Below, in pieces: positions 5,503 to 12,902 of a DNA stretch of 15,754 nucleotides. The notes beneath the pieces are model-generated. The model was given only the letters and a program-made list of their open reading frames with translations, made no database searches and was not told where the DNA came from. Position 1 is the first letter of the stretch; each line of letters starts with the position of its first letter. Location of the stretch: contig JBKEAI010000018.1 in assembly GCA_047972145.1 (NCBI GenBank), positions 1 to 15,754 on the forward strand, read 5' to 3'. Both the position numbers and the translations under genes were made by a program. Origin of the DNA: JAMLGJ01 sp047972145. Its GTDB lineage: Bacteria; Actinomycetota; Acidimicrobiia; Acidimicrobiales; Microtrichaceae.

Positions 5503-5550
5503 CCGGTGCTGAGCGGTACTGAGCGGTACTGAGCGGTACTGAGCGGTAGA
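5501..5550. repeat. 10-bp tandem repeat between terminase and portal
   Basis: GAGCGGTACT is repeated head to tail at 5511-5520, 5521-5530 and 5531-5540, followed by GAGCGGTAGA at 5541-5550 and preceded by a decayed copy GACCGGTGCT at 5501-5510 that contains the terminase stop. The 10-bp period places each copy on the same face of the helix. A small hairpin (5567-5580) and AGGA lie between the repeat and the portal start. Role unknown. Confidence 0.9.
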
Positions 5551-5592
5551 ACTCCTTGGGTTTCTCGCCCGCCTCCGGGCAGGATTTCGTGC

Positions 5593-6753
5593 ATGGGAAT
5601 CATCCGCCGCACCGCCGCTCTCCTCGGCTTCGCGCAGCGCTCCGCCCCCGCATCGGGCAGCACGCCGCCCGCGCTCCTGCCGCCCGTGCGTGACCGCCGC
5701 CTGGATGCCGATCTGGCGATGACGATCTCGACCGTCTACCGTGCCGTGGAAGTGCTCGCAGTCGGCGTCTCGCAGCTCGGCATCGACCAGTGGCGTGGTG
5801 ACCGCCGCATTCCCGCCGCCCCGCTCGTGCAGCAGCCCGACCCCGAGACCGAGCGGCCCGCCTGGCTGGAATACACGGTGGTCTCCCTCGCGCTCGATGG
5901 GAACGCGTACTGGCGCATCCTGCGCCGCCCGGATGGTGAGCCCGTCGTGCTCCAGGCCCTCAACCCGCGCGAGGTGGGCGTCTCCCGTGACCCGAAGACC
6001 GGGCAGCGCCGCTACCACTGGCGAGGCCGCGACTACGCGCCGGGGGACCGCCTGACCGGCGATATCCGCCACTTGCAGAAGCTCCGCGTGCCCGGCCGCG
6101 ACCGCGGTCTCGGCCCCGTCGAGGCAGCCCGCACCGAGTTGGAGGGCGCGCTGGACGCCCGCAGCTACGCCGCGTCCTGGTTCGAGCGCGGCGACGTGCC
6201 CTCTGGCATCCTCTCCACCGCGCAGGAACTCGACCGCGCCCGCGCCGAAGCCTACCGCGACATCTGGGAAGGCAAGAACGACGACGGCACCGTGACCCCG
6301 GTGGGGCATCGCGTCCGTGTGCTCGGCAACGGCTTGACCTATTCGCCGCTCCAGATCAAGCCTGCTGACCTCCAGTTCCTCGAAACCCAGCAGTTCAACA
6401 CGACTCAGATCGCGCGCCTGTTCGGCACCCCCGCATCCCTGATGCTCGCCGCCGTCGAGGGCAACTCGCAGACCTACTCCAACGTCGAGCAGGACTGGAT
6501 CGCGTTTACCCGGTTCACGCTCATGGCGTACATTCGCGAAATCGAATCGGCCCTCTCGGCACTCATCCCGCACGGCAACACCGTGCGCTTCAACGTCGAT
6601 GCCCTGCACCGCTCCGACACGAAAACCCGCTACGAGGCCCACAAACTCGGCATCGAAGCCGGGTTTCTCACCGTGCCCGAAGTGCGCGGCATTGAAGGGC
6701 TCGACCCCCTCGCAGACCCGCCCGCTCCCGCCCTCCTGGAGGCCACCGCATGA
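5593..6753 (+). CDS. HK97-family portal protein
   Basis: This 386-residue protein matches the HK97 portal family. The N-terminal part includes the TISTVYRAVEVLAVGVSQL helix (44-62) seen across the family, the middle has the DGNAYWRILR region, and the C-terminal part contains QQFNTTQIARLFGTPASLM (near 268-287), followed by a segment on envelope-facing crown helices. It forms the dodecameric ring at one vertex of the prohead, through which terminase pumps DNA and to which the neck attaches. ATG 5593 follows AGGA at 8-base spacing. The stop overlaps the protease-capsid start as ATGA. Slightly short for the family but with no missing core segment. Confidence 0.94.
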   Translation: MGIIRRTAALLGFAQRSAPASGSTPPALLPPVRDRRLDADLAMTISTVYRAVEVLAVGVSQLGIDQWRGDRRIPAAPLVQQPDPETERPAWLEYTVVSLALDGNAYWRILRRPDGEPVVLQALNPREVGVSRDPKTGQRRYHWRGRDYAPGDRLTGDIRHLQKLRVPGRDRGLGPVEAARTELEGALDARSYAASWFERGDVPSGILSTAQELDRARAEAYRDIWEGKNDDGTVTPVGHRVRVLGNGLTYSPLQIKPADLQFLETQQFNTTQIARLFGTPASLMLAAVEGNSQTYSNVEQDWIAFTRFTLMAYIREIESALSALIPHGNTVRFNVDALHRSDTKTRYEAHKLGIEAGFLTVPEVRGIEGLDPLADPPAPALLEATA

Positions 6754-8414
6754 CCAGCATCACCCCCGACCCGAGACGCCCCCGCCCCCTCGCCGCGCGC
6801 CTCGCCCGCCGCGACGACACCCCCGAACCACCCGACACCGACGCTGGCGCTGACACCGGCCCCGCTGATGACGCGACAGGGTACGCGCTGACCGGCATTG
6901 CCGTGCCGTTCGGTGAGCAGTACGACGACGGGTACCTCGCCGAGCAGTTCGACCCCGCATGCGTGTTCGAGGGCCTGGACGAATCGAAGGTGTACTGGCA
7001 GCACGGCGACATCATCGGCCGCGTCACCGCCGCCCGCATCACCCCCGCAGGGCTCGAAGTGGACCTGTCCATCTCCCACACCACCCAGGGCGACGAAGCC
7101 GCCACCCTCGTTCGAGACGGCGTGATCACCGCCCTTTCTATCGGCTTCGAAGGGATCGAGTACACCTACACCGACACCCCCGAGGGGGAAGTCATCACCT
7201 GGACCAGCGTCCGTATTCGCGAGGTCTCGCTCGTCTCGTTCCCCGCCTATGAGGGCGCAGTCATCACCGAAGTTCGCTCCCGACCCATCCCGAAAGGAAC
7301 CCCCGCAATGCCCGACGCCACCCCCGACCTCCTCACCCGAGCCCAGTTCGATGAGACCATCGGCGACCTCACCCAGCAGCTCCGCGCCGCACAGGCCACC
7401 CTCGCCACCATGCACGAACCCCGCGAGCCCTCCGCGCCCCGGTTCCGCTCGTTCGGTCACTTCGTGCGCGCCTACCACCGCGGCGACAGCGACGCCCGCA
7501 AGCTGCACGACGACTGGATGACCGCCGCCCCCCAGCACACCCTCCACGAACGCGCCTACGCTGGCGGCGTACTCGCCGACACCGTGTCGCGCGATCAGTG
7601 GGTCGGTGACGCAATCCGCCTGGTTGACAAGGGCCGAAAGGTGCTCAACTCCTTCCAGACCGCGCCGCTCCCCACGGAGGGCACCAGCGTCGAATACGGT
7701 GTGCTCGAATCGAACACGGTCAACGTCGATAAGCAGCTCGCGGAAGGCGACGAACTCGCCAAGGGACAAGTGCAGGTCGGCACCGACAACGCCCCCATCG
7801 GCACCTATGGCGGCTGGAGCGAGCTGTCATTTCAGGCCGTAGAACGCTCCTCGGTGTCGATCCTCGACCTCACCCGCCGCGCCCAGCTCCTCGCCTACGC
7901 CTCGCAGACCGAAGACGAGGTGCGCGCCCTCCTGCGCTCCACGATCACCGCGAACCTCACCGCCGGGCACGCCCTCGACCTCCTCGCCGCTCCGAAGGCC
8001 GCAGACTGGGTATCGCTCTTCATCGACGCGTTCGACGCGTTCGAGGATGCCGCGCTGCCCGTGGACGGCCTGTACCTGTCCAAGGACAAGTTCAAGGCCC
8101 TCGCCACCCTCGAAGACACCACCGGACGACTCCAGTTCGAGGTGTTCGGCTCCGGCATGAACTCCATCGGTCGCCTCAAGATCGCCGACCGCGAAGCCGA
8201 GACCGCGGTGACGGCCCGCATCCTCCCCGGAGCCACCCCCGCCACGGGCGCGTTCTACAGCGAGCAGGCGATCACCACGTTCGAGAACGCGGGCGCACCC
8301 CTCGCGCTGGAAGACACGAACATCACGAACCTGACCCGCTCCTACAGCGTGTACGGCTACCTCGCGACCGCCTGCGAGATCCCCGACGCGATCCTCCCCA
8401 TCAATTTCGCGTAA
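6750..8414 (+). CDS. Prohead protease fused to HK97-fold major capsid protein
   Basis: This 554-residue fusion has a HK97 prohead protease (residues 45-180) with catalytic H85 in YWQHGD, S130 in ALSIGF and E158 in the IREVSLVSFPA strand. A linker and a helical delta-like segment (195-225) follow, then a HK97-fold major capsid domain (about 230-554). Processing would remove the protease and delta segment after assembly. Fused protease-capsids occur in a minority of small actinophages. An in-frame ATG at 7308 preceded by AAAGGA could give a separate capsid subunit of 368 residues. It overlaps the portal stop by 4 bp. The sequence shows no frameshift, so the fusion appears real. Confidence 0.93.
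   Translation: MTSITPDPRRPRPLAARLARRDDTPEPPDTDAGADTGPADDATGYALTGIAVPFGEQYDDGYLAEQFDPACVFEGLDESKVYWQHGDIIGRVTAARITPAGLEVDLSISHTTQGDEAATLVRDGVITALSIGFEGIEYTYTDTPEGEVITWTSVRIREVSLVSFPAYEGAVITEVRSRPIPKGTPAMPDATPDLLTRAQFDETIGDLTQQLRAAQATLATMHEPREPSAPRFRSFGHFVRAYHRGDSDARKLHDDWMTAAPQHTLHERAYAGGVLADTVSRDQWVGDAIRLVDKGRKVLNSFQTAPLPTEGTSVEYGVLESNTVNVDKQLAEGDELAKGQVQVGTDNAPIGTYGGWSELSFQAVERSSVSILDLTRRAQLLAYASQTEDEVRALLRSTITANLTAGHALDLLAAPKAADWVSLFIDAFDAFEDAALPVDGLYLSKDKFKALATLEDTTGRLQFEVFGSGMNSIGRLKIADREAETAVTARILPGATPATGAFYSEQAITTFENAGAPLALEDTNITNLTRSYSVYGYLATACEIPDAILPINFA
7293..7310 (+). promoter_or_regulatory. Internal ribosome binding site for unfused capsid protein
   Basis: AAAGGAA (7293-7299) lies 9 bases before an in-frame ATG (7308-7310, residue M187) exactly at the protease/capsid junction. 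Nearby coding sequence is otherwise GC-rich with few A-runs, so this match stands out. It would let ribosomes make capsid without the protease; or it may be a relic of two separate genes. Confidence 0.4.
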
Positions 8415-8416
8415 CC

Positions 8417-8752
8417 ATGCCGTTCCCCACCGCTGAGGCCGCAATCGGTCTCCTCGCCGAACACCTCGACATCGGCCCCACCGAGCCGGGGCTCACTCGC
8501 TCGGCCCGGTCGGGTCACGCGAAGGTCGCCAAGTACCTCGCTGACGGTGGGGCCGACCTCGCCACGATCCCCGACGTGATCGCGGAAGAGGCCGTGATCG
8601 AGGCCGGTGCGGCGGTCTACTACCGCCGCACCGCCCGCAACGGGATCGTGACACTCGGCACCGGCGAAGCGATCCCCATGCGCATCGCCAAAGACCCCCT
8701 CTCCCTCGTCTATCCCATCCTCGCCCCCTACGTGAAACCCGGCCTCGCATGA
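8417..8752 (+). CDS. Head-tail connector (gp6-like adaptor)
   Basis: This 111-residue protein follows the capsid gene by 2 bp, the usual place of the adaptor protein bound below the portal. It is mainly helical, and the sequence LLAEHLDI near its start and the ending LSLVYPILAPYVKPGLA suit the small helical adaptor family. No unusual motif is seen. No clear Shine-Dalgarno precedes ATG 8417, so translation probably relies on coupling to the capsid gene. It overlaps the next gene as ATGA. The family assignment rests on position, size and pattern. Confidence 0.6.
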   Translation: MPFPTAEAAIGLLAEHLDIGPTEPGLTRSARSGHAKVAKYLADGGADLATIPDVIAEEAVIEAGAAVYYRRTARNGIVTLGTGEAIPMRIAKDPLSLVYPILAPYVKPGLA

Positions 8753-9132
8753 CCACTCTGACCGACCGCGCCGCGCAGGTCGCGGCCCTCATCCGTGCAG
8801 TGCTCCCCGCCGAGCAGATCGTCACCCACGATCCCGCCGTGATCGACCGCCGCGGGGCAGGCCCCCAGGGCGCGGTGCTCGTCCACCCCGCCCCCGACAT
8901 CGACTACCGGGCGGGCGGCGTCACCGTCTACGAGTGGACGCTGTTCGTGCTCGCCCGCCCCGGCCGCGCCCTCGACGCGCTCGACAGCATCGGGCACACC
9001 CTCGACGCTCTCACCGCAGCCGGGATCGGCGTAGACCGCGCTACCCCCGGCAGCTACGCCCCTACCTCCGAGCAGTACACCGATCTGCCCGGCTACCTCC
9101 TCACCATCACCGACGAACACCTCGCCCTCTAG
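8749..9132 (+). CDS. Tail terminator-like protein
   Basis: This 127-residue alpha/beta protein starts with a helical segment (AAQVAALIRAVLP), followed by alternating strands: a central strand VTVYEWTLFVLARPG (59-73), a helix ALDALDSIGHTLDALTAAG and a final strand LPGYLLTITDEHLAL. This order resembles gpU-like tail terminators that cap the tail tube before head joining. Its position between the connector and the tail tube agrees. A minor capsid or head-closure role is the alternative, since no separate stopper gene is found here. ATG 8749 overlaps the previous stop. Confidence 0.5.
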   Translation: MTTLTDRAAQVAALIRAVLPAEQIVTHDPAVIDRRGAGPQGAVLVHPAPDIDYRAGGVTVYEWTLFVLARPGRALDALDSIGHTLDALTAAGIGVDRATPGSYAPTSEQYTDLPGYLLTITDEHLAL

Positions 9133-9146
9133 AAAGGCCCCGCCTC

Positions 9147-9557
9147 ATGCCCGAGATTTCTGCAAACCCCCGCCTCGTCAGGCACCTCACCATCACCATC
9201 GGTACTGACTCGTTCTCCAAGCACGTCAACAACTGCACCTTCACCCCGACTGCCTCGCAGACGGAATGGCGCGGCGGCACCCCCGACGCCGTGTTTACCG
9301 ACTCCCCGCCCGCCTCTTGGGCGTGCGCCCTCACCCTCGTGCAGGACTGGGAGACCGCAGCATCGCTGTGTAACTTCCTCCTCGCCCACGACGGCGAACA
9401 GGCCGAATTCGTCTACAAGCCGCAGGCAGACGGAGCCGTGAGCTTCGAAACCATCGCGACCATCGTCGCGCCCGTCATCGGCGGCGCGGTCGGCGTCTAC
9501 AACGAATCGACGGTGACCATGCCCTGTGAACGGCCCGAGCTCGTGCGCGCCCCATAA
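9147..9557 (+). CDS. Major tail tube protein
   Basis: This 136-residue protein starts at ATG 9147, which has AAAGG 9 bases upstream, the best Shine-Dalgarno in this part and fitting for a protein made in many copies. It has the tail-tube pattern: N-terminal strands, a variable loop around residues 30-58, then LTLVQDWETAASLCNFLLAH (62-81) and a long strand region EQAEFVYKPQADG before the closing strands to PCERPE. It would form the hexameric rings of the non-contractile tail. It stands between the tail terminator and the gp10-like gene. Confidence 0.78.
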   Translation: MPEISANPRLVRHLTITIGTDSFSKHVNNCTFTPTASQTEWRGGTPDAVFTDSPPASWACALTLVQDWETAASLCNFLLAHDGEQAEFVYKPQADGAVSFETIATIVAPVIGGAVGVYNESTVTMPCERPELVRAP

Positions 9558-9559
9558 CC

Positions 9560-10000
9560 ATGCCCATCAACGTCGCCGACTCGCCCGAACTCCTCGCGGT
9601 GATCCTGACACTGAAACGCTCCGGCGCGGCCGTACGCAAAGAGATGCGTGCGGCCGCACGGGCCGAAGCGAACCCGCAATGGAAACCCGCCGTCGAGGCT
9701 GCCGCCACCACCCGCCTGCAACGGGCCGTGATCGCGAAAGGCGCGCGCGTGAAGGTCGGCATGCAGGACTTCGAACTGCTCGCCGCCACCAGCCGCCGCC
9801 CCCTCTCCGGTGGCCTCGTCCCCGCCGCGCAGTGGGCCGGAGCCGAGTACGGCGCGAAGCGATACCCGCAGTTCGGCCCCCGCCACAAGGGCATCGCCCG
9901 CACCGCCGCCCAGAAGGTCGGCCCCCGCATCGTCGCCGCCTGGATCAACGGAGCCGTCAAGGGCCTCACCCAAGCAAACAAACACATGGAGACAAGCTGA
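9560..10000 (+). CDS. HK97 gp10-like neck/tail-completion protein
   Basis: This 146-residue protein is highly basic and helical at its start (residues 12-60), with a central strand region VKVGMQDFELLAATS and a loop WAGAEYGAKRYPQFGPRHKG (93-112) reminiscent of HK97 gp10-type minor structural proteins. Members usually lie before the tail tube gene, whereas here it lies after. It is in the place normally taken by tail assembly chaperones, so a chaperone-like role is an alternative. It starts 2 bp past the tube stop and its TGA overlaps the tape measure ATG as TGATG. Confidence 0.5.
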   Translation: MPINVADSPELLAVILTLKRSGAAVRKEMRAAARAEANPQWKPAVEAAATTRLQRAVIAKGARVKVGMQDFELLAATSRRPLSGGLVPAAQWAGAEYGAKRYPQFGPRHKGIARTAAQKVGPRIVAAWINGAVKGLTQANKHMETS

Positions 10001-11919
10001 TGGTTATTAGCATCAAGTTCGCGTCCGACCCAGACGGCGCAATCAAGGGCGCGAAAGACGTAGCCACCGCGCTCGAAGACGTGGCCGACAGTCTCGACGA
10101 CGTAGCCGCCGAGGCGCAACGCGCCGGGGCTGAGACAGGCGACGCGCTCGGGGATGGGGCACGCGACGGTGCGCAGAAAGCATCCGCCGCGACCGCCGAC
10201 CTGTCGGGCGATCTGCGCGAGGTCGCGGGAGACGCCGACCGCGCCGGGAACGCCCTCGACACCGGCCTGGGAGACGGTGCCCGCGACGCCGCCCGCACCG
10301 CAGACAAAGCCCTAGACGACATCACTGACAGCCTCCGCGACGTGGACCGCGCCGCCGACCGCGCAGGCGACGCCCTCGGCGACGACATCACGGACGGCGC
10401 GAAAGCTGCTACCACCTCGACCGAGCGGCTGGAGAAGTCGTTTAAGGAACTCTCCGACGCCGCCCGCAAGCACTCCGATAAGGCCGGAAAAGACCTGCAA
10501 CGCGGGATCACCGACGGCGCTGACGGCGCGAGCGAAGCCGTCGCCGAGTGGGGCGATGAAGCCGTGTCGAACCTCTCCGAAACAGTGTCGTCGTTCCGCG
10601 GCGACGCGGAAGACCTGGTGCAGGTCGTGCAAGACACCTTCGGTGGTGTCGTCGCGAATCTCGGCCCTGTGGGCATGGCGGCGGGCGTCGCGGGCGCGGC
10701 CGGGATCGGTCTCCTCATGGGTGCGTTCGAGCGCGCGCAGGAAGCCGAGCAGGCGTTTCGTGAACAGGTCGCCGAACTCGCAGACATACTCATCGACACG
10801 GGCGGGGAGGGGGCCGACCATATCGAGGCAATCGCGGCCCGCATGCGTGACCTTGCCGCGCCCACCGACGACGCCGTGAAGTCGCTGTCCGAGATCGCCG
10901 CGCAGGCCGAAGCGGCAGGTATCCCAGTCGATGAACTCGCCCGAGCCTACGCGGGGGCCGGGGGCGACCTGAAAAAGTACATCACCCTCATGGAAGAGGA
11001 ATACGACAAGACGGTCGGCCTCGACCAGGTTGCTACGCGCGCCGCGCAGGCAAAACGCGAGGGCTACAAGGATGCGAAGGACGCCCTCACCGAACTCGCT
11101 GAGGAACAAGAAGCCGCCGCCGAAGCGGCCCGCATCCTCGAAGAAGCAGGCTACTCGGCAGACATGGCGCGCGCGGAATCGATGCGCACCCTGCAAGGCG
11201 AACTCGACAACGCTATCGGGTCGTGGAAGGACTACAGCGACGCTGAGACCGGGGCCACCGACCCCGGAGCCTACATCGCCGCGATGCAGGCCCGCATGGA
11301 CGCCACCACGAACTTCAACACCAACGTGCAAGAACTCGCCACCCGCTTCGGGCTCACCCATGACGAAGTGCAAGCGATCCTGGACCAGGGCGTCGATTTC
11401 GCGCCGATGCTGCAATCCATCATGGATTCCGGGATGGGTGACGAGTACGCGGCCCAGATCCGGGCCATGCTCGACGGCGGGCAATCCATCGTGGACGGCA
11501 CCCCCACTACCGTGCACGTCGAGGCCGACACCGACGCCGCCGACTCCGCCCTATCCCAGGCCACCGAAGGCCGCACCTCCACGATCACCGCCGACAGCGA
11601 CACCGACGCCGCCGAGACCGCGCTCGGTGCGACGGCGGATGCGGAGCGCACGGCGACGATCGGGACGAAGGGTGATGTGCGTGCGGCTGATGCGGCCCTG
11701 AATCGGACGGCTCGCCAGCGGCGTACCGCGATCATCACGGCCCGCGCGAATACCGGCCCCGCGTCGGCCGCGCTCTCGCGCCTCGCGCGGTCGCGCACGG
11801 CAACGGTGCATGTGCGTCTGGACCTCACTACCGCGCAGCGTCAGATGAATGAGTTTGTGTCCCGCTACCGCGAGACCGTGGTGCATACCGTGACCCGTAC
11901 CGGAAAGGCGAACCGCTAA
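10000..11919 (+). CDS. Tape measure protein
   Basis: This 639-residue protein sets tail length and is threaded in the tube. At about 1.5 angstrom per residue it predicts a tail near 95 nm. The N-terminal part (1-210) is helical and strongly acidic with four tandem 40-residue repeats (41-200). A hydrophobic segment follows (214-243), likely the membrane-active part used on DNA entry. A helical middle (245-500) comes next, then four 24-25-residue repeats (505-602) and a basic tail. GGAGA about 7 bases before ATG 10000 supports this start, which overlaps the previous stop. No peptidase or lysozyme domain was recognised. Codon use shifts near 11630. Confidence 0.92.
   Translation: MVISIKFASDPDGAIKGAKDVATALEDVADSLDDVAAEAQRAGAETGDALGDGARDGAQKASAATADLSGDLREVAGDADRAGNALDTGLGDGARDAARTADKALDDITDSLRDVDRAADRAGDALGDDITDGAKAATTSTERLEKSFKELSDAARKHSDKAGKDLQRGITDGADGASEAVAEWGDEAVSNLSETVSSFRGDAEDLVQVVQDTFGGVVANLGPVGMAAGVAGAAGIGLLMGAFERAQEAEQAFREQVAELADILIDTGGEGADHIEAIAARMRDLAAPTDDAVKSLSEIAAQAEAAGIPVDELARAYAGAGGDLKKYITLMEEEYDKTVGLDQVATRAAQAKREGYKDAKDALTELAEEQEAAAEAARILEEAGYSADMARAESMRTLQGELDNAIGSWKDYSDAETGATDPGAYIAAMQARMDATTNFNTNVQELATRFGLTHDEVQAILDQGVDFAPMLQSIMDSGMGDEYAAQIRAMLDGGQSIVDGTPTTVHVEADTDAADSALSQATEGRTSTITADSDTDAAETALGATADAERTATIGTKGDVRAADAALNRTARQRRTAIITARANTGPASAALSRLARSRTATVHVRLDLTTAQRQMNEFVSRYRETVVHTVTRTGKANR
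10120..10599 (+). repeat. Four 40-codon repeats in the tape measure gene
   Basis: Residues 41-80, 81-120 and 121-160 each begin RAG, continue with an ALG-like turn and a DGAR/DGAK segment, and end in a DVxxxAD or SD helix. Residues 161-200 (beginning KAG) are a fourth, weaker copy. The period is exactly 40 residues (120 bp), suggesting growth by tandem duplication, which would lengthen the tail by roughly 6 nm per unit. Confidence 0.65.
11512..11805 (+). repeat. Four 24-25-codon repeats near the tape measure C-terminus
   Basis: Units at residues 505-528, 529-553, 554-578 and 579-602 follow a strand-helix pattern (hydrophobic strand, D/N-T-x-A-A-x-x-A-L helix, then R-T-x-T). This repeat type is common at tape measure C-termini in Gram-positive phages. 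The DNA copies have diverged, and codon choice differs between the first two and last two units. Confidence 0.6.
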
Positions 11920-12902
11920 TGGATTTGATTACGTCTACGGTGCCGGGGGTGGCTCCGGTGTCGCCGCGTCTGGTGATGGAGTGGCAGACCCGCCGTGAGG
12001 CCCGCACCATCGTGCACGACCTCCTCTACTCCGATGATCAGGTGGTGACGCTCCGCCCGCCCAAACCCCGACGCGGCACGCTGAAATACTTTTTTGCGAC
12101 GCCGTCTGAGGCGGCGGCGTGTCACGCGATGCACACCGACCCGGCCGTGCTCACCCTCACGGCCGGGATCGGAGACACCGAGCAGGTGCTGTCGTATGTC
12201 GTTGCTGAGGGCGACCTCACGGTGACCCTCGATCCCGAGACCGCGCTCGCGACGGTCGTGGAGGTGCCCTACCGGGAGACCGCCCACCCGACGCCGCTCC
12301 CCGAGTCCTGGATCGAGGAACGCCGGAACCTGCTGCCCCGCCCGATCCTGTCAGACGTGTGGGATCCCGCCTACTGGGGTGTCGGTGCGGGCGTAACCGT
12401 GGCGGGCGCGGCGGGAGGCGTCCGGGTGACGGCAACCTCAGCTATTGCCTCGTGGTCGTCGCTGCTGCGGACGACGTACACTGGTGCGGCGATTGTGCCG
12501 GTACTGCCTGGGGATATCCGGGTGGGCCGGGTGCGGGTGACGAACCTGGGTGCGGCCACGCCGCCGATGTCGGCCGCGATCCAGTGGTACAGCGGCACGG
12601 GGGCTGCCCTCTCCGACCTGTACGGGCCGTCAGTGTCGCTTGGGGCGGGGGAGTCGGCCGATCTGCTCGTCGCGGCGGTAGCGCCTGCGAACGCGGCCCG
12701 CGCGACGTTCTGTCTCCGCTGCACGGCCGGTTTCCCGGCCGGTACTGACCTGTTCGTGCATGACGAGCCCCTCCTGGAAGTCGCCCCCGCCGCGGCGTTC
12801 TCGGGTGATACGCCCCCGGCAGAGGGTCGCCGCCGCTCCCGGTGGCTCGGCGCACGCAACCGCTCGGAGTCAGTGCTGGAGCGGCTGGAGGCCCACGCAT
12901 GA
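11919..12902 (+). CDS. Distal tail (Dit-like) minor tail protein
   Basis: This 327-residue protein follows the tape measure, with its ATG overlapping the TAA stop by one base, the standard place of the distal tail protein that forms the ring at the tail tip. Residues 1-130 contain the strand-rich N-terminal domain with the DDQVVTLRPPKPRRGTLKYF stretch typical of actinophage members. Residues 135-290 form a second beta-rich domain (strands in VTVAGAAGGVRVTAT and IRVGRVRVTNLG) resembling carbohydrate-binding modules. The C-terminus is basic (RRRSRW). GTG/GCG/CTG-rich codon use contrasts with the C-ending style before and after. It overlaps the next gene by 4 bp. Confidence 0.72.
   Translation: MDLITSTVPGVAPVSPRLVMEWQTRREARTIVHDLLYSDDQVVTLRPPKPRRGTLKYFFATPSEAAACHAMHTDPAVLTLTAGIGDTEQVLSYVVAEGDLTVTLDPETALATVVEVPYRETAHPTPLPESWIEERRNLLPRPILSDVWDPAYWGVGAGVTVAGAAGGVRVTATSAIASWSSLLRTTYTGAAIVPVLPGDIRVGRVRVTNLGAATPPMSAAIQWYSGTGAALSDLYGPSVSLGAGESADLLVAAVAPANAARATFCLRCTAGFPAGTDLFVHDEPLLEVAPAAAFSGDTPPAEGRRRSRWLGARNRSESVLERLEAHA

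Noticed and set aside
5511..5550. Tandem repeat as programmed frameshift or coding part of terminase
   Set aside because: The terminase stop lies at the start of the repeat, and nothing in frame continues usefully into the portal.
5446..6642. Long minus-strand frame of 398 residues across the portal
   Set aside because: It is antisense to the convincing portal gene and arises from the strong codon bias. It shows no domain.
6630..7769. Long minus-strand Gly/Val-rich frame across the protease-capsid gene
   Set aside because: It is a shadow of the high-GC coding strand, and the plus frame has a full protease and capsid.
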